The notes under the pieces were generated by a model. It was not told the origin of the DNA. It ran no database searches and saw only the letters and a list, made by a program, of their open reading frames with translations. DNA of 64,000 bases from Polyangiaceae bacterium (GTDB taxonomy: Bacteria > Myxococcota_A > Polyangia > Polyangiales > Polyangiaceae). Below are positions 40,478 to 49,571 of the stretch, piece after piece. How positions within the stretch are numbered: the stretch's first letter is position 1; every line of letters begins with the position of its first letter. Where the stretch lies: positions 1 through 64,000 of the forward strand of contig JAJDAH010000224.1 of assembly GCA_029261965.1 (NCBI GenBank), written 5' to 3'. The position numbers were made by a program, and so were the translations under genes.

Positions 40478-41146
40478 CTAGTGTCCGTGGCGTTCGCGAT
40501 CGACTCCGGGGTGAGTCGATTCGCCGGGCTCGTGCCTGGCGTTCTCGGTCACCTGGTCGCCTTCACGCCCGCAGAAGCTCATGAGCAGATCCTTCTCGTA
40601 AATGAACTGCTCGCGCGAGTCGTAGGGGGCCGCATGAATTCCCGTGTCCATGCGAATGGCATCGCAGGGGCACGCTTCGACGCAGAAGCCGCAGAAGACG
40701 CACCGAAGCTCGTCGATCACGAACGTGGCGGGATAGCGCTCGTAACCTCGCCGTTCGTCGCCTTCCGGATATTCCGCGGGCTCGATGTGGATGCACTGGG
40801 CGGGGCACGCCGTAGAGCAACACAGACACGCCACGCACCTCGGCGAGCCGTCATCACGATGAGTCAACCGGTGCATGCCCCGGAACCGCTCCGGATAAGG
40901 CCGGCGCTGCTCCGGGTAGGAGATCGTGTTGACGCCGTCGGTGGTCGACTCGAGCACGGGGTCAGGTCGCTGGCCGAGCATGTACTCCTTCGTATTTTTG
41001 AAGAAGTGCTTCATCGTGATGCCCAGCCCCTTGGAAAGCTCGGGGATGTACGCTTGCACGCCGGCCGTTCGATTGGGGCGCCGTACCACGACTCCCCTCA
41101 CCTTCTGAGGTCCCAGGCCTTGGTAGTCCGAAGCTTGCTGTGTCAT
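40478..41146 (-). CDS. nuoI: NADH-quinone oxidoreductase subunit I
   Basis: 222 residues from the ATG at 41146 (MTQQASDYQG). Two ferredoxin-type CxxCxxCxxxCP motifs (CVACLCCSTACP near 107 and CVFCGFCVEACP near 150) bind clusters N6a and N6b of complex I. The N-terminal part has the family's HFFKNTKEYMLG and PYPERFRGMHRL. Last gene of the nuo run, 23 bases after nuoH. The C-terminus extends about 25 polar residues past the usual end. Confidence 0.97.
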   Translation of the reverse strand: MTQQASDYQGLGPQKVRGVVVRRPNRTAGVQAYIPELSKGLGITMKHFFKNTKEYMLGQRPDPVLESTTDGVNTISYPEQRRPYPERFRGMHRLTHRDDGSPRCVACLCCSTACPAQCIHIEPAEYPEGDERRGYERYPATFVIDELRCVFCGFCVEACPCDAIRMDTGIHAAPYDSREQFIYEKDLLMSFCGREGDQVTENARHEPGESTHPGVDRERHGH

Positions 41147-41169
41147 ATCGGTTCGCCTCAGGGTGGGAA

Positions 41170-42942
41170 TTAGGGCGTCATCCGCGCGCTGCGTGTGCCG
41201 CCACGAAGCGACGCGAACTGTGCGGAAGTGGCTGCCAGGCCTTGGCGATGGCTCGCCGGCTTGAGGAACAGAGCGAACAGCGAGCCCACTGCAGCGATGA
41301 TCAGCACCACCGTCACGAGATCCGTGACCTGGCCGGCAGTCCGAAGCCCGCTGACCAGCTGGGCGCTCCCTCCCTGGACGAGGAGGATGACGAGGCCGGT
41401 CGCCAAGATGTTGATCAGCGAGGCGGGAAGCAGCTTTCGCCAGCCGAGCTGCATGAGCTGGTCGTAGCGGAACCGCGGCAGCGTCCACCGAATCGTGATC
41501 TGCAGCCAGCAGAGGAAGAAGACCTTGAGCACGAAGGCGAGCACCCCGAGCACGATGACCGAGCCGTGGCTCAGCGCCACTTCCCAGATCACGTTGTCGC
41601 CGAGCACGACGTGGAAACCGTCGCGATCGAGGAACGGGACGCTCCAGCCTCCGAGAAACAGCGCGGTCATGAGCGCGCTGGCGCTGACGACGGCGATGTA
41701 CTCGCTGAAGAAGAACATGGCGAACTTCATTCCCGCGTATTCGGTGAAGTATCCCGCCACGAGTTCGCTCTCCCCTTCGGGCAGATCGAACGGAATGCGC
41801 TTCGACTCCGCGACGGCCGCGGCGAAGAACAGGAAGAACGCGAACGGCTGAACGAAGATCCCCCAAGCGTTCTCCGCCTGCCATCGCACCATGTCGTCGA
41901 CCTGTAGCGTGCCGTAGATCATGACAGCGCCGATGATGGTGAGACCGAGAGTGACTTCGTAGCTGACCATCTGGCTGGCCGCCCGAACGCCCCCGAACAA
42001 GCTGTACTTGTTGTCACTCGCCCAACCGGCGAGCGCGGCGCCGACGATGCCCGTGCCGGCCATCGCGAAGAAGTAGAGCACGCCGACGTTGAGGTCGATG
42101 ACCTGGAGATTGACGGCGCCGGCGGTGCACACCCCCTCTCGAGGCACGGTCTCGAGCAGCTGAGTCAGTTGCAGCTCGCCGTTTTCCGTTCCGAAGCAGA
42201 GCGTGTCCCCGAAGGGAACCACCGCCAACACGACGAGGGCAGGAAAAAACGAAATGAACGGCGCGATGCTATGCAGGAGCCGATCAGAGTTCGGTGGAAT
42301 GAAGTCCTCTTTGAGAAGCGTCTTGAGGCCGTCCGCCGCCGGGTGAAGGAGCCCCGCAAGGCGAAGGCGGACCCGCTCGTGGCGAATTCGATACGCGGCA
42401 TACGCGCCGCCAAGCACGATCGCCCCGGCAAGAAGGCCCGCGCCCCCGCCGTAGCCGATCTGCTTGAGGGTCGGCGCGAGCGGCGTGCCGCGGAAGAGAC
42501 CGGCGACGAAAAAGCAGGCCAGATGTGCTCCGAACCCGGCGTAGAAAAATCGCCGAGGGTCGCCGAGGGTCGCGATGAAGGCGTCGAACGGATTCTTGAC
42601 CCCGCGGCGTCGAATACGCCCGGCGATGACGAGGAAAGTGAGCCAGGTGAAAAGAATCGCGAGCTGCGAGAAAAGCATCGCGCGACCGGTGTACGCCGCT
42701 CCCTCGAGGTCGCGCCCGGCCCAGGCGAGATAAAAGACGATGGCGGCCGTACCGATGGCGGGGCCCAAAAGCGCTCCCTGAGCCATGCGCTTCGGAAGGT
42801 AGACCCCCGCGCGCTCTGGTCCGACTCGGTCCTGCATCATGGCGCCCTGACGGCGGTCGACCCAGGTCAAGATCACGCCCACGTTCATGCCGAACATGAC
42901 GACGGCAAACGCCTTGAGCCCGTCGAGGATGTACTCGGTCAC
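41170..42942 (-). CDS. nuoH: NADH-quinone oxidoreductase subunit H with a large N-terminal insertion
   Basis: Membrane subunit that shapes the quinone site of complex I. At 590 residues it is much longer than the usual 330-420. The start (LDGLKAFAVVMFGMNVGVILTWVDRRQGAMMQDRVGPERAG, to residue 46) and the part from LLHPAADGLKTLLKEDFIPP (198 onward) are normal NuoH and would ordinarily be joined by only a few residues. Residues about 47-195 are extra and hold three or four hydrophobic segments. Later landmarks are present: GWASDNKYSLFGGVRAASQMVSYE, IPFDLPEGESELVAGYFTEYAGMKFA and RFRYDQLMQLGWRKLLP. Overlaps nuoG by ATGA. Confidence 0.95.
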   Translation of the reverse strand: MTEYILDGLKAFAVVMFGMNVGVILTWVDRRQGAMMQDRVGPERAGVYLPKRMAQGALLGPAIGTAAIVFYLAWAGRDLEGAAYTGRAMLFSQLAILFTWLTFLVIAGRIRRRGVKNPFDAFIATLGDPRRFFYAGFGAHLACFFVAGLFRGTPLAPTLKQIGYGGGAGLLAGAIVLGGAYAAYRIRHERVRLRLAGLLHPAADGLKTLLKEDFIPPNSDRLLHSIAPFISFFPALVVLAVVPFGDTLCFGTENGELQLTQLLETVPREGVCTAGAVNLQVIDLNVGVLYFFAMAGTGIVGAALAGWASDNKYSLFGGVRAASQMVSYEVTLGLTIIGAVMIYGTLQVDDMVRWQAENAWGIFVQPFAFFLFFAAAVAESKRIPFDLPEGESELVAGYFTEYAGMKFAMFFFSEYIAVVSASALMTALFLGGWSVPFLDRDGFHVVLGDNVIWEVALSHGSVIVLGVLAFVLKVFFLCWLQITIRWTLPRFRYDQLMQLGWRKLLPASLINILATGLVILLVQGGSAQLVSGLRTAGQVTDLVTVVLIIAAVGSLFALFLKPASHRQGLAATSAQFASLRGGTRSARMTP

Positions 42943-44549
42943 GCCGGCGCTCCTGATTGTGCTTCGGCGTCAGCCGCGACCTCCGCGCCTGGATCCGGCG
43001 CCATGGCCGCGCGGACATGCCTGAGCTTCGTCCAACCGAAGCTGTGACCGAGCGCGCGCCCGAAGGCGGCGATGAGCTTCCACGCCGGGAGACTGTCGCC
43101 GTGCGGAAAGATCGCGCGCTCGCTCTCCTGGGCGATTCCAGTGCGATTGACGAATGTGCCGTCGGCTTCGGCCCACGTGCAGGCAGGCAAAAGGGCGTCA
43201 GCGTGCGCCGCCAGCGGGCCGCGGTGGCTCGTGAGCAATACGAGATTCTCGCAGTCCTCGAACGCCGCGACTTCGTCGGGGTCGCTAGCGTCGGAGCCGA
43301 GAGCGAGCACGTGGGTGAACTTGCCCGCAGCCAGCGCCGTGGCGAGCTCTTTGAACGGCGCCGGAGGCGCGCTCGTGCAGAGCCCAACCACACCGCGGGC
43401 GTTCGGGTTCTTGTCGGCGTCGCGAAGGATCTCGTCCGAGTCCCCGCCCGGTCGCCCGTTGACGAAGACGTTTCCGCTTCCGATGTAGTCGCGCGCCAGG
43501 ACGAGCATGGCGAAGTTGTCTTCGTTCGAGTGCTGCGCGCTGAGCACGATCGCCGTCCGGTCGGGATCTGCACTCTTGAAAAGCTTCGCCGCCTTCTTCA
43601 AGCCGCGCTCGAACTCGATCGTCTGGCCATCGATTTCCGCCCGGAGCACGCGATTTTCGTGAACGCGCGAGTAGCTGAGCATTCCTTCGTCGCACATCCA
43701 GTACTTGTTGACGTCGGGGTTCTCTCGCGGCCGATGGCGGTAGACCTTCTGGTCCCTCGGGTCGAAGTCGAGGAACGCGTTGCAGCCGGTGGCGCAACCA
43801 ACGCACACGGTGCGAGCGCTTCTCAAAAACCAAACTCGCGCCTTGAACCTGAAGTCGACGGCGGTGAGGGCGCCAACCGGGCACACGTACTCCGTCATCA
43901 ACGTGTAGTCGTGATCGAGCTCCCGTCCCGGGGCGAGCACCACCTCGTTCAGGTTGCCCCGCTCGCGCAAGTCGAGCACGGAGTCACCGGCCACCTCGTC
44001 GCAAAAACGGATGCAACGCGTGCAGACGATGCAACGCTCGGCGTCGTAGACGATGGTGGGACCGAACACCACGGCCTTCGGCTTGTGGACGGGCTCGTCC
44101 TTCATCCGCTTCTTGCTGCCCTGGTGCTCGAGCCAGTAGTCCTGGAGCCGACACTCACCCGCCTGGTCGCAGATCGGACAATCGACGGGGTGATTGAGCA
44201 GCAGCATTTCTTGCACGGCGCGCCGCGCTTCCTTGACGTTCTTGCTGCCTTCGCTGTGCACGACCATGCCCTCGCCGGCCTGGAACTGACACGCGGGCTG
44301 GAGCTTGGGTTTCTTCTGAGGGACGTAATCCTGGGCATCGGCGTCCCATTCGAGCACGTCCAGCATCATGGCCGGCCGACCCGGCGGCGGCTCGATTTCG
44401 ACCAAGCACATGCGGCAGTTCGCCGCGACGCTCAAGCCGGGATGCCAGCAATAGTGAGGGATGTCGATGCCCGCTCGGTGAGCGGCCTGAATGATCGTCT
44501 CCCCTTTCTCGAAGGGGATCTCGCGTTCATCTAGCTTGAATGTGGGCAT
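42939..44549 (-). CDS. nuoG: NADH-quinone oxidoreductase subunit G (short form)
   Basis: 536 residues from the ATG at 44549 (MPTFKLDEREIPFEKG). [2Fe-2S] motif CWHPGLSVAANCRMC near 34-48; HPVDCPICDQAGECRLQD near 117; the CIVCTRCIRFC cluster near 156; and CVGCATGC near 228 with a later Cys near 265, which would keep the N7-type cluster. The molybdopterin-oxidoreductase-like C-terminal region is much shorter than in E. coli NuoG (about 900 residues). It follows nuoD directly; the usual intervening nuoE and nuoF are missing. Confidence 0.96.
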   Translation of the reverse strand: MPTFKLDEREIPFEKGETIIQAAHRAGIDIPHYCWHPGLSVAANCRMCLVEIEPPPGRPAMMLDVLEWDADAQDYVPQKKPKLQPACQFQAGEGMVVHSEGSKNVKEARRAVQEMLLLNHPVDCPICDQAGECRLQDYWLEHQGSKKRMKDEPVHKPKAVVFGPTIVYDAERCIVCTRCIRFCDEVAGDSVLDLRERGNLNEVVLAPGRELDHDYTLMTEYVCPVGALTAVDFRFKARVWFLRSARTVCVGCATGCNAFLDFDPRDQKVYRHRPRENPDVNKYWMCDEGMLSYSRVHENRVLRAEIDGQTIEFERGLKKAAKLFKSADPDRTAIVLSAQHSNEDNFAMLVLARDYIGSGNVFVNGRPGGDSDEILRDADKNPNARGVVGLCTSAPPAPFKELATALAAGKFTHVLALGSDASDPDEVAAFEDCENLVLLTSHRGPLAAHADALLPACTWAEADGTFVNRTGIAQESERAIFPHGDSLPAWKLIAAFGRALGHSFGWTKLRHVRAAMAPDPGAEVAADAEAQSGAPA

Positions 44550-44551
44550 GG

Positions 44552-45769
44552 CTACCGGTCGCACTCCCCGCCAATCATGTTGAGCGAGCCGAAACACGGA
44601 ACGACGTCCGCGATCATCTGGCCGGTGATGATCCGTTCGAGCCCCGACGTGACCAGGAAACACGGCGGGCGAATCCGAACGCGGTACGGAGTGCCGCTCC
44701 CGTCGCTCACCAAATAGAAGCCGAGTTCGCCGTTGCCCGCTTCGGTGTACGCGTAGACCTCACCTGCGGGAACTTTGATGCCCTCCATCACGATCTTGAA
44801 GTGCTGAATCGTGCCTTCGATCGAGTTGTAGACATCCTCTTTTTCGGGCAACACCACCCGCGGGTCCTCGACGTTGATCGGCCCGTCGTCAGGCAGCTGG
44901 TCGAGTGACTGATCGATGATGCGAGCACTCTGTCGAATCTCGTCGAGCCGGACCATGAAGCGATCCCAACAGTCGCCGTGCTCCCCGACGGGCACGTCGA
45001 AGTCAACGTCCCCATACTTGAGGTACGGGTGCGCCTTGCGCACGTCGTAGGGCACCCCGCTCGCACGCAAGCACGGTCCGGTCCACCCCAGGCTGACGGC
45101 GTCCTCCGCGCTGATGAAGCCGACGCCCTGAAGTCGGTCGATGAAGATCCGGTTCGTCAGCAAGAGGTTCTCGACTTCGTCGATGATGGTGAGGATCTGT
45201 GTGACGGCCGCGCGTGCTTGCTCCGCGAAACCTTCGGTGGGGGGTTTGGCCATGCCGCCCACCCGGCCGAAGCTGTGGGTGAGCCGTGCGCCGGACTCCT
45301 CCTCCATGATGTCCCAGACCATCTCTCGGCCCTTGATCATCCACAGAAACGGAGTGAACGCGCCGAGCTCCATGGCCATGGCGCCGGTACACGTCAGGTG
45401 GTCCGAGATGCGCGCCAGCTCGCCGAGCGCCATCCGGTACCACTGGCATCGTTCAGTCGTTTCGATGCCCAGCATTTTTTCGACCGCCATCGCGAAACCA
45501 ACGTTGTTGAGCATCGGCGAGACGTAGTTGCAGCGGTCGACATAGGGGAACACCTGATTCCAAGTGCCGCGCTCGCACATTTTTTCGAAGCCGCGGTGCA
45601 GGTATCCGACCTGGACGTCGGCCTTGACGATGTTTTCCCCGCTGAGCTCCATCATGCAGCGCACGGTGCCGTGCATCGCCGGGTGAGCGGGTCCGACGTT
45701 GAGCGTCATCGTGGGATCCGCCGGTAGCTCCAGCTCGGCGTCGTCGAGATCGCGGTCGAGCGGTTCCAT
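44552..45769 (-). CDS. nuoD: NADH-quinone oxidoreductase subunit D
   Basis: 49-kDa-type subunit that lines the quinone-binding cavity, 405 residues from the ATG at 45769, which shares one base with the nuoC stop (TGATG). Key stretches: LNVGPAHPAMHGTVR near 23, with the His-x-x-x-His lining the quinone pocket; VGYLHRGFEKMCE; RCNYVSPMLNN; SFGRVGGMAKPP; and the C-terminal GQMIADVVPCFGSLNMIGGECDR. Standard length; separate nuoC and nuoD rather than a fusion. Confidence 0.97.
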   Translation of the reverse strand: MEPLDRDLDDAELELPADPTMTLNVGPAHPAMHGTVRCMMELSGENIVKADVQVGYLHRGFEKMCERGTWNQVFPYVDRCNYVSPMLNNVGFAMAVEKMLGIETTERCQWYRMALGELARISDHLTCTGAMAMELGAFTPFLWMIKGREMVWDIMEEESGARLTHSFGRVGGMAKPPTEGFAEQARAAVTQILTIIDEVENLLLTNRIFIDRLQGVGFISAEDAVSLGWTGPCLRASGVPYDVRKAHPYLKYGDVDFDVPVGEHGDCWDRFMVRLDEIRQSARIIDQSLDQLPDDGPINVEDPRVVLPEKEDVYNSIEGTIQHFKIVMEGIKVPAGEVYAYTEAGNGELGFYLVSDGSGTPYRVRIRPPCFLVTSGLERIITGQMIADVVPCFGSLNMIGGECDR

Positions 45770-46347
45770 CAGTCTTCTTCCCCGGACTGGATGTGCGTTT
45801 GCCGACCGAAGCTCATGCCCTCTTCCGCTCCGAAGGGCGGGAGCTTTTCGATGTTGTCCACCTCGCGATACGGCACGAGCGGTTGGATCTTGTCCGCCGG
45901 ATAGTCGCGACGCAGGGGATGCCCCTCGAACTCCGGGTACATGAGGATTCGCCGCAGATCCGGGTGTCCGAGGAAGTTGATCCCGAACATGTCCCACGCT
46001 TCCCGTTCCATCCAGTTGGCCGAGCCCCACAGATCGGCCAGCGAGTCGATCTCGGCGTCATCCCCGTCGGCATCGCCGATGCGGGCCTTCACGCGCAATC
46101 GGTGCCCCTTTTGCAGCGAGAGGTAGTGCGCCACGACTTCGAATCTGGGCTCGCGCTCCGGATAGTCGACCGCGGTGAGATCGACCAACATGTTCATCTG
46201 AGCTCTAGGCTCGTCGCGCAGGAACCGCGCGACCTCTTTCCAGTTGGCGGGGTGGACGACGATTGTCTCGTCCCCATGCTGCGCGTGGGATTCCAAAACG
46301 GCGCTTCCGAACCGCTCGCGGACGACATCGACGAGTAACTGCGACAT
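45769..46347 (-). CDS. nuoC: NADH-quinone oxidoreductase subunit C
   Basis: 192 residues from the ATG at 46347 (MSQLLVDVVRERFG); a longer frame would extend into nuoB. Family motif W-x-E-R-E-x-x-D-M-F-G present as WMEREAWDMFGINFLGHPDLRRILM (about 112-136), followed by HPLRRDYP. It is a hydrophilic subunit of the peripheral arm. It lies between nuoB (10 bases upstream) and nuoD (overlapping stop/start). Confidence 0.96.
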   Translation of the reverse strand: MSQLLVDVVRERFGSAVLESHAQHGDETIVVHPANWKEVARFLRDEPRAQMNMLVDLTAVDYPEREPRFEVVAHYLSLQKGHRLRVKARIGDADGDDAEIDSLADLWGSANWMEREAWDMFGINFLGHPDLRRILMYPEFEGHPLRRDYPADKIQPLVPYREVDNIEKLPPFGAEEGMSFGRQTHIQSGEED

Positions 46348-46357
46348 GACGGGCTCC

Positions 46358-46945
46358 TCAGACCATCGAGTCGCGGCCGCGACGCAGCTTGATGAGGCCA
46401 TGACTCTGACTCGTCACCGGGTCGGTTCGCGGCTTGACGATGGCTGGGTCCTTCGACCCGCTCTGAATCTTGTCCATGAGCAGGAGCAGGCCATCGAGCA
46501 CCGCCTCTGGCCGTGGTGGGCAGCCGGGAATGTACACGTCGCACGGCACTATCTTGTCGATGCCCGCGACAGTCGTGTAGTTGTCGTAGAACCCGCCGCA
46601 AGACGCGCAGGTCCCGAACGCGATGACCCATTTCGGGGGAGCCATCTGCTCGTAGATGCGCTTGAGCACCGGCGCTTGGCGTTGGCTGATGGTGCCGACC
46701 ACCCACAAGAGATCGGACTGCCTAGGCGAAAATCGGGGCGCCTCGGCTCCGAACCGCGAGAGATCGTATCTCGGGCTCGTGACGGACATGAACTCCATCC
46801 CGCAGCACGCGGTCACGAACGGGTACATGAAGAGCGAGTACTTCTGGGCCCAGTGGGTGAGCGCGGTGACCTGAGTCGTCGCGAATCCACCGGCCCCCTC
46901 ACCGACTTCGAGCGTCGTCTGGGTCGTGGCCTTCACTTCTCCCAT
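46358..46945 (-). CDS. nuoB: NADH-quinone oxidoreductase subunit B
   Basis: 195 residues from the ATG at 46945, inside the last 13 bases of nuoA. Holds cluster N2, the last before quinone: Cys47-Cys48 (TACCGMEFM), Cys113 (GTCASCGG) and Cys142 (IPGCPPRPE) are the expected ligands. Sequence DLLWVVGTISQRQAP also fits the family. A C-terminal tail of about 30 polar residues is slightly longer than usual. Confidence 0.97.
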   Translation of the reverse strand: MGEVKATTQTTLEVGEGAGGFATTQVTALTHWAQKYSLFMYPFVTACCGMEFMSVTSPRYDLSRFGAEAPRFSPRQSDLLWVVGTISQRQAPVLKRIYEQMAPPKWVIAFGTCASCGGFYDNYTTVAGIDKIVPCDVYIPGCPPRPEAVLDGLLLLMDKIQSGSKDPAIVKPRTDPVTSQSHGLIKLRRGRDSMV

Positions 46946-47292
46946 TCGAGCGCACCCTTTTTCCAGCAGTAGACGAGCGCCACCAACAGCGCGACGACGA
47001 ACATCAGCATCGACGCGAACCCGACCCAGCCGAGGCCCTTGAAGAGCGCCGCCCACGGGTAGATGAACACGACTTCGATGTCGAAAACGACGAACAGTAT
47101 CGCCGTCAGGTAGAACTTCACGCTCAACCGAACGTTGCCAGCGCCTTCGGTGTCGTTTCCACACTCGAACGGCGTGAGCTTTTCCGCCGACTGGGGGTTT
47201 TTGCCGACGAACTGGCCTAGCGAAAACATACCGGCCGCGACGCCCGCCGCGATAGCGAACATCAGGAACATCGGAAGATAAAGATCGAACAT
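46933..47292 (-). CDS. nuoA: NADH-quinone oxidoreductase subunit A
   Basis: 119-residue membrane subunit with three helices. Contains the family stretch KLTPFECGNDTEGAGNVRLSVKFYLTAILFVVFDIEVVFIYPWA (about 39-82). First gene of the run nuoA-B-C-D-G-H-I on the minus strand; its end overlaps nuoB by 13 bases. A sigma-70-like promoter lies 58-87 bases upstream. Confidence 0.96.
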   Translation of the reverse strand: MFDLYLPMFLMFAIAAGVAAGMFSLGQFVGKNPQSAEKLTPFECGNDTEGAGNVRLSVKFYLTAILFVVFDIEVVFIYPWAALFKGLGWVGFASMLMFVVALLVALVYCWKKGALEWEK

Positions 47293-47349
47293 CTTTCGGG
47301 GCCCGAGGGCGCGCTCAAACCGTGCAACCTCGCGAACTTACGCCGATGG

Positions 47350-47379
47350 TATGTAGTGCTCAGGCTGGGGCGCTGTCAA
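47350..47379 (-). promoter_or_regulatory. sigma-70-like promoter candidate for the nuo operon
   Basis: On the minus strand a perfect TTGACA (47374-47379) is followed after 18 bases by TACATA (47350-47355). This places the start of transcription about 50 bases before nuoA. The -35 is exact; the -10 is a modest match. The rest of the 217-base gap between nuoA and the next gene shows nothing else I can name. Confidence 0.45.
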
Positions 47380-47509
47380 TGTGAGCAGCGATGAGCGCCG
47401 ACGCCGCTCCGGGAGCTCTCGCTAGCAGCCCAACATGCTGAGATCGTGGAGTTTTTCCGGGGTCGATCCGAGGCGCGACGATGTGCGTGTCGCCTCCGTG
47501 AGCTCGGGC

Positions 47510-48613
47510 CTACGCGGTCGCCCGCTTCCAACGCCCCAGAGCGTCGCCGAGCTCGGCCTCGATGGCCGCCACGATCTCGTCGAGCTTGCCGTCTTCGGCC
47601 CCGGCGTCGCGAGCCTCGAGCACGGCGCTGTACGCCGCCAAGAGCCGCCCGCGGTTGGCGAAGGCCTCGGCCAAGAGGGGCCAAATCTGCGCGCCATCTC
47701 CTCCGAGATTCATCGCCCGGCGGAGCGGCGCCACGGCTTCGCCGGGCCGGCTGTCGCTCAGCATGGCCTGACCGAGCCGTCCGTAGATGTCGGGCGCGCT
47801 CGCCCCCTCACCGGCGTACTGCACCGCGAGGCGCAGCACCTCCTCGCCTTTGGCGGTTTCGTCGAGGGCGATGCACGCGCTTCCGAGGAGCCCGAGCCCG
47901 TGCGCGATCCGCGCTCGGGCCTCCGCGTTGAGCAACTGACCCTCCGGAGTACGAAGAAAAATGGCGAGCGGCGCCGGCCACGCGCCAAGAAGCTCGAGCA
48001 CTTTGACGTGATCGCCTTCATCGGCGGCGGCGTCCGCCTCGGTGACCCGTGCGAGATCGATGGCACTTCTCGCTCCGCGCTGGGCGCGGTCGAGCTCCTC
48101 GAGCACGTGCGCCCGCATCCGGGTACGGAAGGTGTCCAGATCGAACGCTTCCTCCACCCCGTCGTGGAGCATCGAGATCTGTCCGCCCTGCTCGTCGATG
48201 GCGAGCTCTTGCAGGCTGTAGCCGTACAGCGGCGCCAAGAGCAGGAACCGGACACCGATGTGCAGCTGCAGCGCCTCGGTATCGGTGGCTCGGGTGGGAA
48301 CCGGTCCTGGCGGTTCTTCGGCGACGAGAGCGCTCACCAGGCGGCGTCGAAAGTCGGCGAGCGTCAGACGCTGCGTGTCGGCGTCGGTCGCCTCCCCGTC
48401 TCCGCCACCGACGGCGAAATCCACCAGCGTGTTGTCCGGATTCCTGCGATCCACCGTGAGCGCGGTGATCCGCGCGCCGGTGATCATGGAGAACGCAAAA
48501 AATCGCTCGCCGACGATGTCGCAGAGCGCCTGAAAGCTACCGATACCCTCCCCGATGCGCTCGAACCATCCATCGGTTCGGATCGCGTCCAGAGGAAAAA
48601 TACGTGCGGCCAT
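47510..48613 (-). CDS. hypothetical protein with TPR-like C-terminal half
   Basis: 367 residues, soluble. The N-terminal 150 residues form an unassigned alpha/beta domain (MAARIFPLDAIRTDGWFERIGEGIGSF). From about 190 the protein is all helical with TPR-like pairs (RIAHGLGLLGSACIALDETAKGEEVLRLAVQYAG, PDIYGRLGQAMLSDSRPGEAVAPLRRAMNLGG, AEAFANRGRLLAAYSAVLEARDAG). It is probably a protein-interaction module. Divergent neighbour of nothing obvious; it lies 43 bases after the TIGR02757 stop-to-start gap on the same strand. Confidence 0.55.
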   Translation of the reverse strand: MAARIFPLDAIRTDGWFERIGEGIGSFQALCDIVGERFFAFSMITGARITALTVDRRNPDNTLVDFAVGGGDGEATDADTQRLTLADFRRRLVSALVAEEPPGPVPTRATDTEALQLHIGVRFLLLAPLYGYSLQELAIDEQGGQISMLHDGVEEAFDLDTFRTRMRAHVLEELDRAQRGARSAIDLARVTEADAAADEGDHVKVLELLGAWPAPLAIFLRTPEGQLLNAEARARIAHGLGLLGSACIALDETAKGEEVLRLAVQYAGEGASAPDIYGRLGQAMLSDSRPGEAVAPLRRAMNLGGDGAQIWPLLAEAFANRGRLLAAYSAVLEARDAGAEDGKLDEIVAAIEAELGDALGRWKRATA

Positions 48614-48656
48614 GGGGAGCTTCGAAGGATATCAGATGAAAGCGAGGATCGAGGGG

Positions 48657-49571
48657 CTAACGCTTGGCCGCGCCCTGCCAGTGGCGGCAGACGTCGATGA
48701 CGCCGCAACCCTCGCAGCGCGCTGAATCGCGTCGGGATGGGCAACGCTGGAGCATGCCGAGGTGACAGAGCGGGAAGTCGAATCGGGCCGGATCACAGGA
48801 GTCGTATTCCCGAAGTACCGAGGTGATCTCCTCCGCAGCCGCCCAGGTCATCGTGCGGCGATTGGTGAAGCCGAGATTATGAGCCAACTTGTGTATGTGG
48901 GTGTCGACGGGAACGATTAGCAGGCTCGCCGGAACCGATTTCCACAAACCGAGGTCGACACCGTCTTCCGGCCGCACCATCCACCGCAGATAGAGGAGCA
49001 GGCGCTTGCATCCGCTCGTTTTGCCCGGGTCCGGGAGGATGTGTGCGGCGCCCCGACGCTCTCGGGCAGCCACGTGCAAGCCCCCGGCTTCGCGAATCGA
49101 ATCCGCGAACCGCGTCAAAGCACCCTTCAGGGTGCCGCCCACGTCCAAATCTGCGCGAAACTTGTGGCCGAGGGTCCTGTGGGCGCGCTGCACCCGGCGG
49201 GCGCCGATGAGCAGACGCCCCAAATCTTCCCCAATGTAGACGCGGTGACGCCAGCCGCCGAGTCTCGCAAACACGTCGAGCTCGTCGTCGGCCACGGCGG
49301 TCAGATTGGGACCGAGCCGATCGAAGGCGTCTTCGACCTTGGCGCGCAGCGTCTTGACGTTGCCAAAGGCGACGCACGCTCCCACCAGCCCGGCAAGCTC
49401 GAGGTCCCGAGGGGCGCGGTACCGCCCACGAACGGCACCAATGGGATCGATGTGCACGCGGGCCGTGCGGTCGCACGCGGCATCCACCTCGCGAAGAGCC
49501 TTGCCGATCGCTCGCTTCCGCGCGGGCGGAACGTCCTCCCAGGCTGTTCTTCGGCTCGAGCCTCGGCTCAC
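48657..49571 (-). CDS. TIGR02757/DUF2400 family protein (putative HhH-type iron-sulfur protein)
   Basis: 304 residues from a GTG that overlaps the antiporter stop by four bases (GTGA). Typical features: DPIGAVRGRYRAPRDLELAGLVGACVAFGNVKTL near 30-65, RWMVRPEDGVDLGLWKSV near 205, VPVDTHIHKLAHNLGFTNRRT near 232, and a C-terminal Cys cluster (CHLGMLQRCPSRRDSARCEGCGVIDVC) like the [4Fe-4S] loop of HhH-GPD DNA glycosylases. The role of the family is not established; a nucleic-acid function is suggested by the fold resemblance. Confidence 0.85.
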   Translation of the reverse strand: MSRGSSRRTAWEDVPPARKRAIGKALREVDAACDRTARVHIDPIGAVRGRYRAPRDLELAGLVGACVAFGNVKTLRAKVEDAFDRLGPNLTAVADDELDVFARLGGWRHRVYIGEDLGRLLIGARRVQRAHRTLGHKFRADLDVGGTLKGALTRFADSIREAGGLHVAARERRGAAHILPDPGKTSGCKRLLLYLRWMVRPEDGVDLGLWKSVPASLLIVPVDTHIHKLAHNLGFTNRRTMTWAAAEEITSVLREYDSCDPARFDFPLCHLGMLQRCPSRRDSARCEGCGVIDVCRHWQGAAKR

